Positions 5,056-5,290 of a DNA stretch of 5,290 bases are shown one piece after another (position 1 is the stretch's first letter; every line of letters begins with the position of its first letter). The DNA comes from Deltaproteobacteria bacterium (lineage in GTDB: Bacteria > Desulfobacterota_C > Deferrisomatia > Deferrisomatales > JACRMM01). Under the pieces are notes generated by a model. That model was not told where the DNA came from. It saw nothing but the letters and a program-made list of their open reading frames with translations, and ran no database searches. The stretch spans positions 1 to 5,290 of the forward strand of contig JACRCS010000716.1 of NCBI GenBank assembly GCA_016218905.1, given 5' to 3'. The position numbers and the translations under genes were made by a program.

Positions 5056-5290
5056 ATGGATCCCCGGATGCGGCGAGGCCCGAGTGCACCACACACCCGG
5101 GCCCCTGTAGCCGCTGGAAACCACGTAGTCGAATCCTACCTCTCCGCCGCGGCGCCCGCAACGGGGGACCTCCTCGCGGAGGCCCTGGCCTACGCCGGCG
5201 CCGGTATCCCGGTGTTCCCGTGCCGGCCGAATGGTAAGGAGCCCCTGACGGGCCGGGGCTTCCTCGACGCGAGCACGGACCCCGAGCAGA
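5056..5290 (+). CDS. Bifunctional primase/polymerase (prim-pol), N-terminal part
   Basis: The gene runs off the window; 78 codons are visible. Residues 37-78 match the start of the prim-pol domain of mobile-element replication proteins (archaeo-eukaryotic primase superfamily): ALAYAGAGIPVFPCRPNGK (43-61), then EPLTGRGFLDASTDPEQ (62-78), the usual pattern of A-x-x-Y-A-x-x-G-x-P-V-F-P, G-K-x-P-L, G-F and A-(S/T)-T-D-P. The catalytic acidic residues lie further on and cannot be checked, nor can a C-terminal helicase domain. Residues 1-36 are a less conserved leader. ATG 5056 follows AAGGGG (5044-5049), which overlaps the alpA stop; ATG 5068 is an alternative. It should prime and replicate the excised element, and its position after alpA matches phage-satellite layouts. 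Confidence 0.85.
   Translation, partial: MDPRMRRGPSAPHTRAPVAAGNHVVESYLSAAAPATGDLLAEALAYAGAGIPVFPCRPNGKEPLTGRGFLDASTDPEQ

Overview
The window is the left end of an integrated, high-GC mobile element in a bacterial chromosome. The host cannot be named from this sequence. The GC-rich codon use, clear Shine-Dalgarno sequences, P4-type integrase and AlpA regulator fit a high-GC Gram-negative bacterium, and that is inference.

Layout. Bases 1-286 look like chromosomal flank. I see no convincing gene there, only an ~80-bp palindromic intergenic repeat (31-110), a strong hairpin (170-192) and a minus-strand terminator (241-277). Bases 287-336 are the 3' half of a proline tRNA gene (anticodon GGG, minus strand), from the anticodon stem to the encoded CCA. 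The 5' half is missing, so this is best read as an attachment-site copy marking the element's edge. Bases 337-533 carry repeats that look like integrase arm-binding sites, then a cluster of GTGTACCCC motifs in front of the integrase gene.

Every supported gene from there on is on the plus strand. They are: a tyrosine recombinase with all visible catalytic residues (534-1988); a ParB-fold protein with a DGQHR motif, overlapping the integrase by ATGA (1985-2782); a small SprT-like zinc metallopeptidase (2800-3198); an unrecognised 152-aa protein (3302-3760); a GC-rich terminator (3873-3939); an unrecognised 245-aa protein (3967-4704); an 80-aa AlpA-family regulator (4803-5045); and the N-terminus of a prim-pol replication protein cut off by the window end (5056-5290).

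How it fits together. Integrase, AlpA and primase are the core set of P4-like phage satellites and related phage-inducible islands: AlpA-type proteins control excision or transcription, the integrase moves the element at tRNA-Pro, and the primase replicates it once excised. What is less usual is the integrase-coupled ParB-like/SprT-like pair and the two unrecognised proteins between integrase and alpA. The terminator at 3873-3939 suggests two transcription units: int, ParB-like, SprT-like and the 152-aa gene upstream; the 245-aa gene, alpA and the primase downstream. The intact tRNA-Pro should lie at the other end of the element, beyond the right edge of the window.
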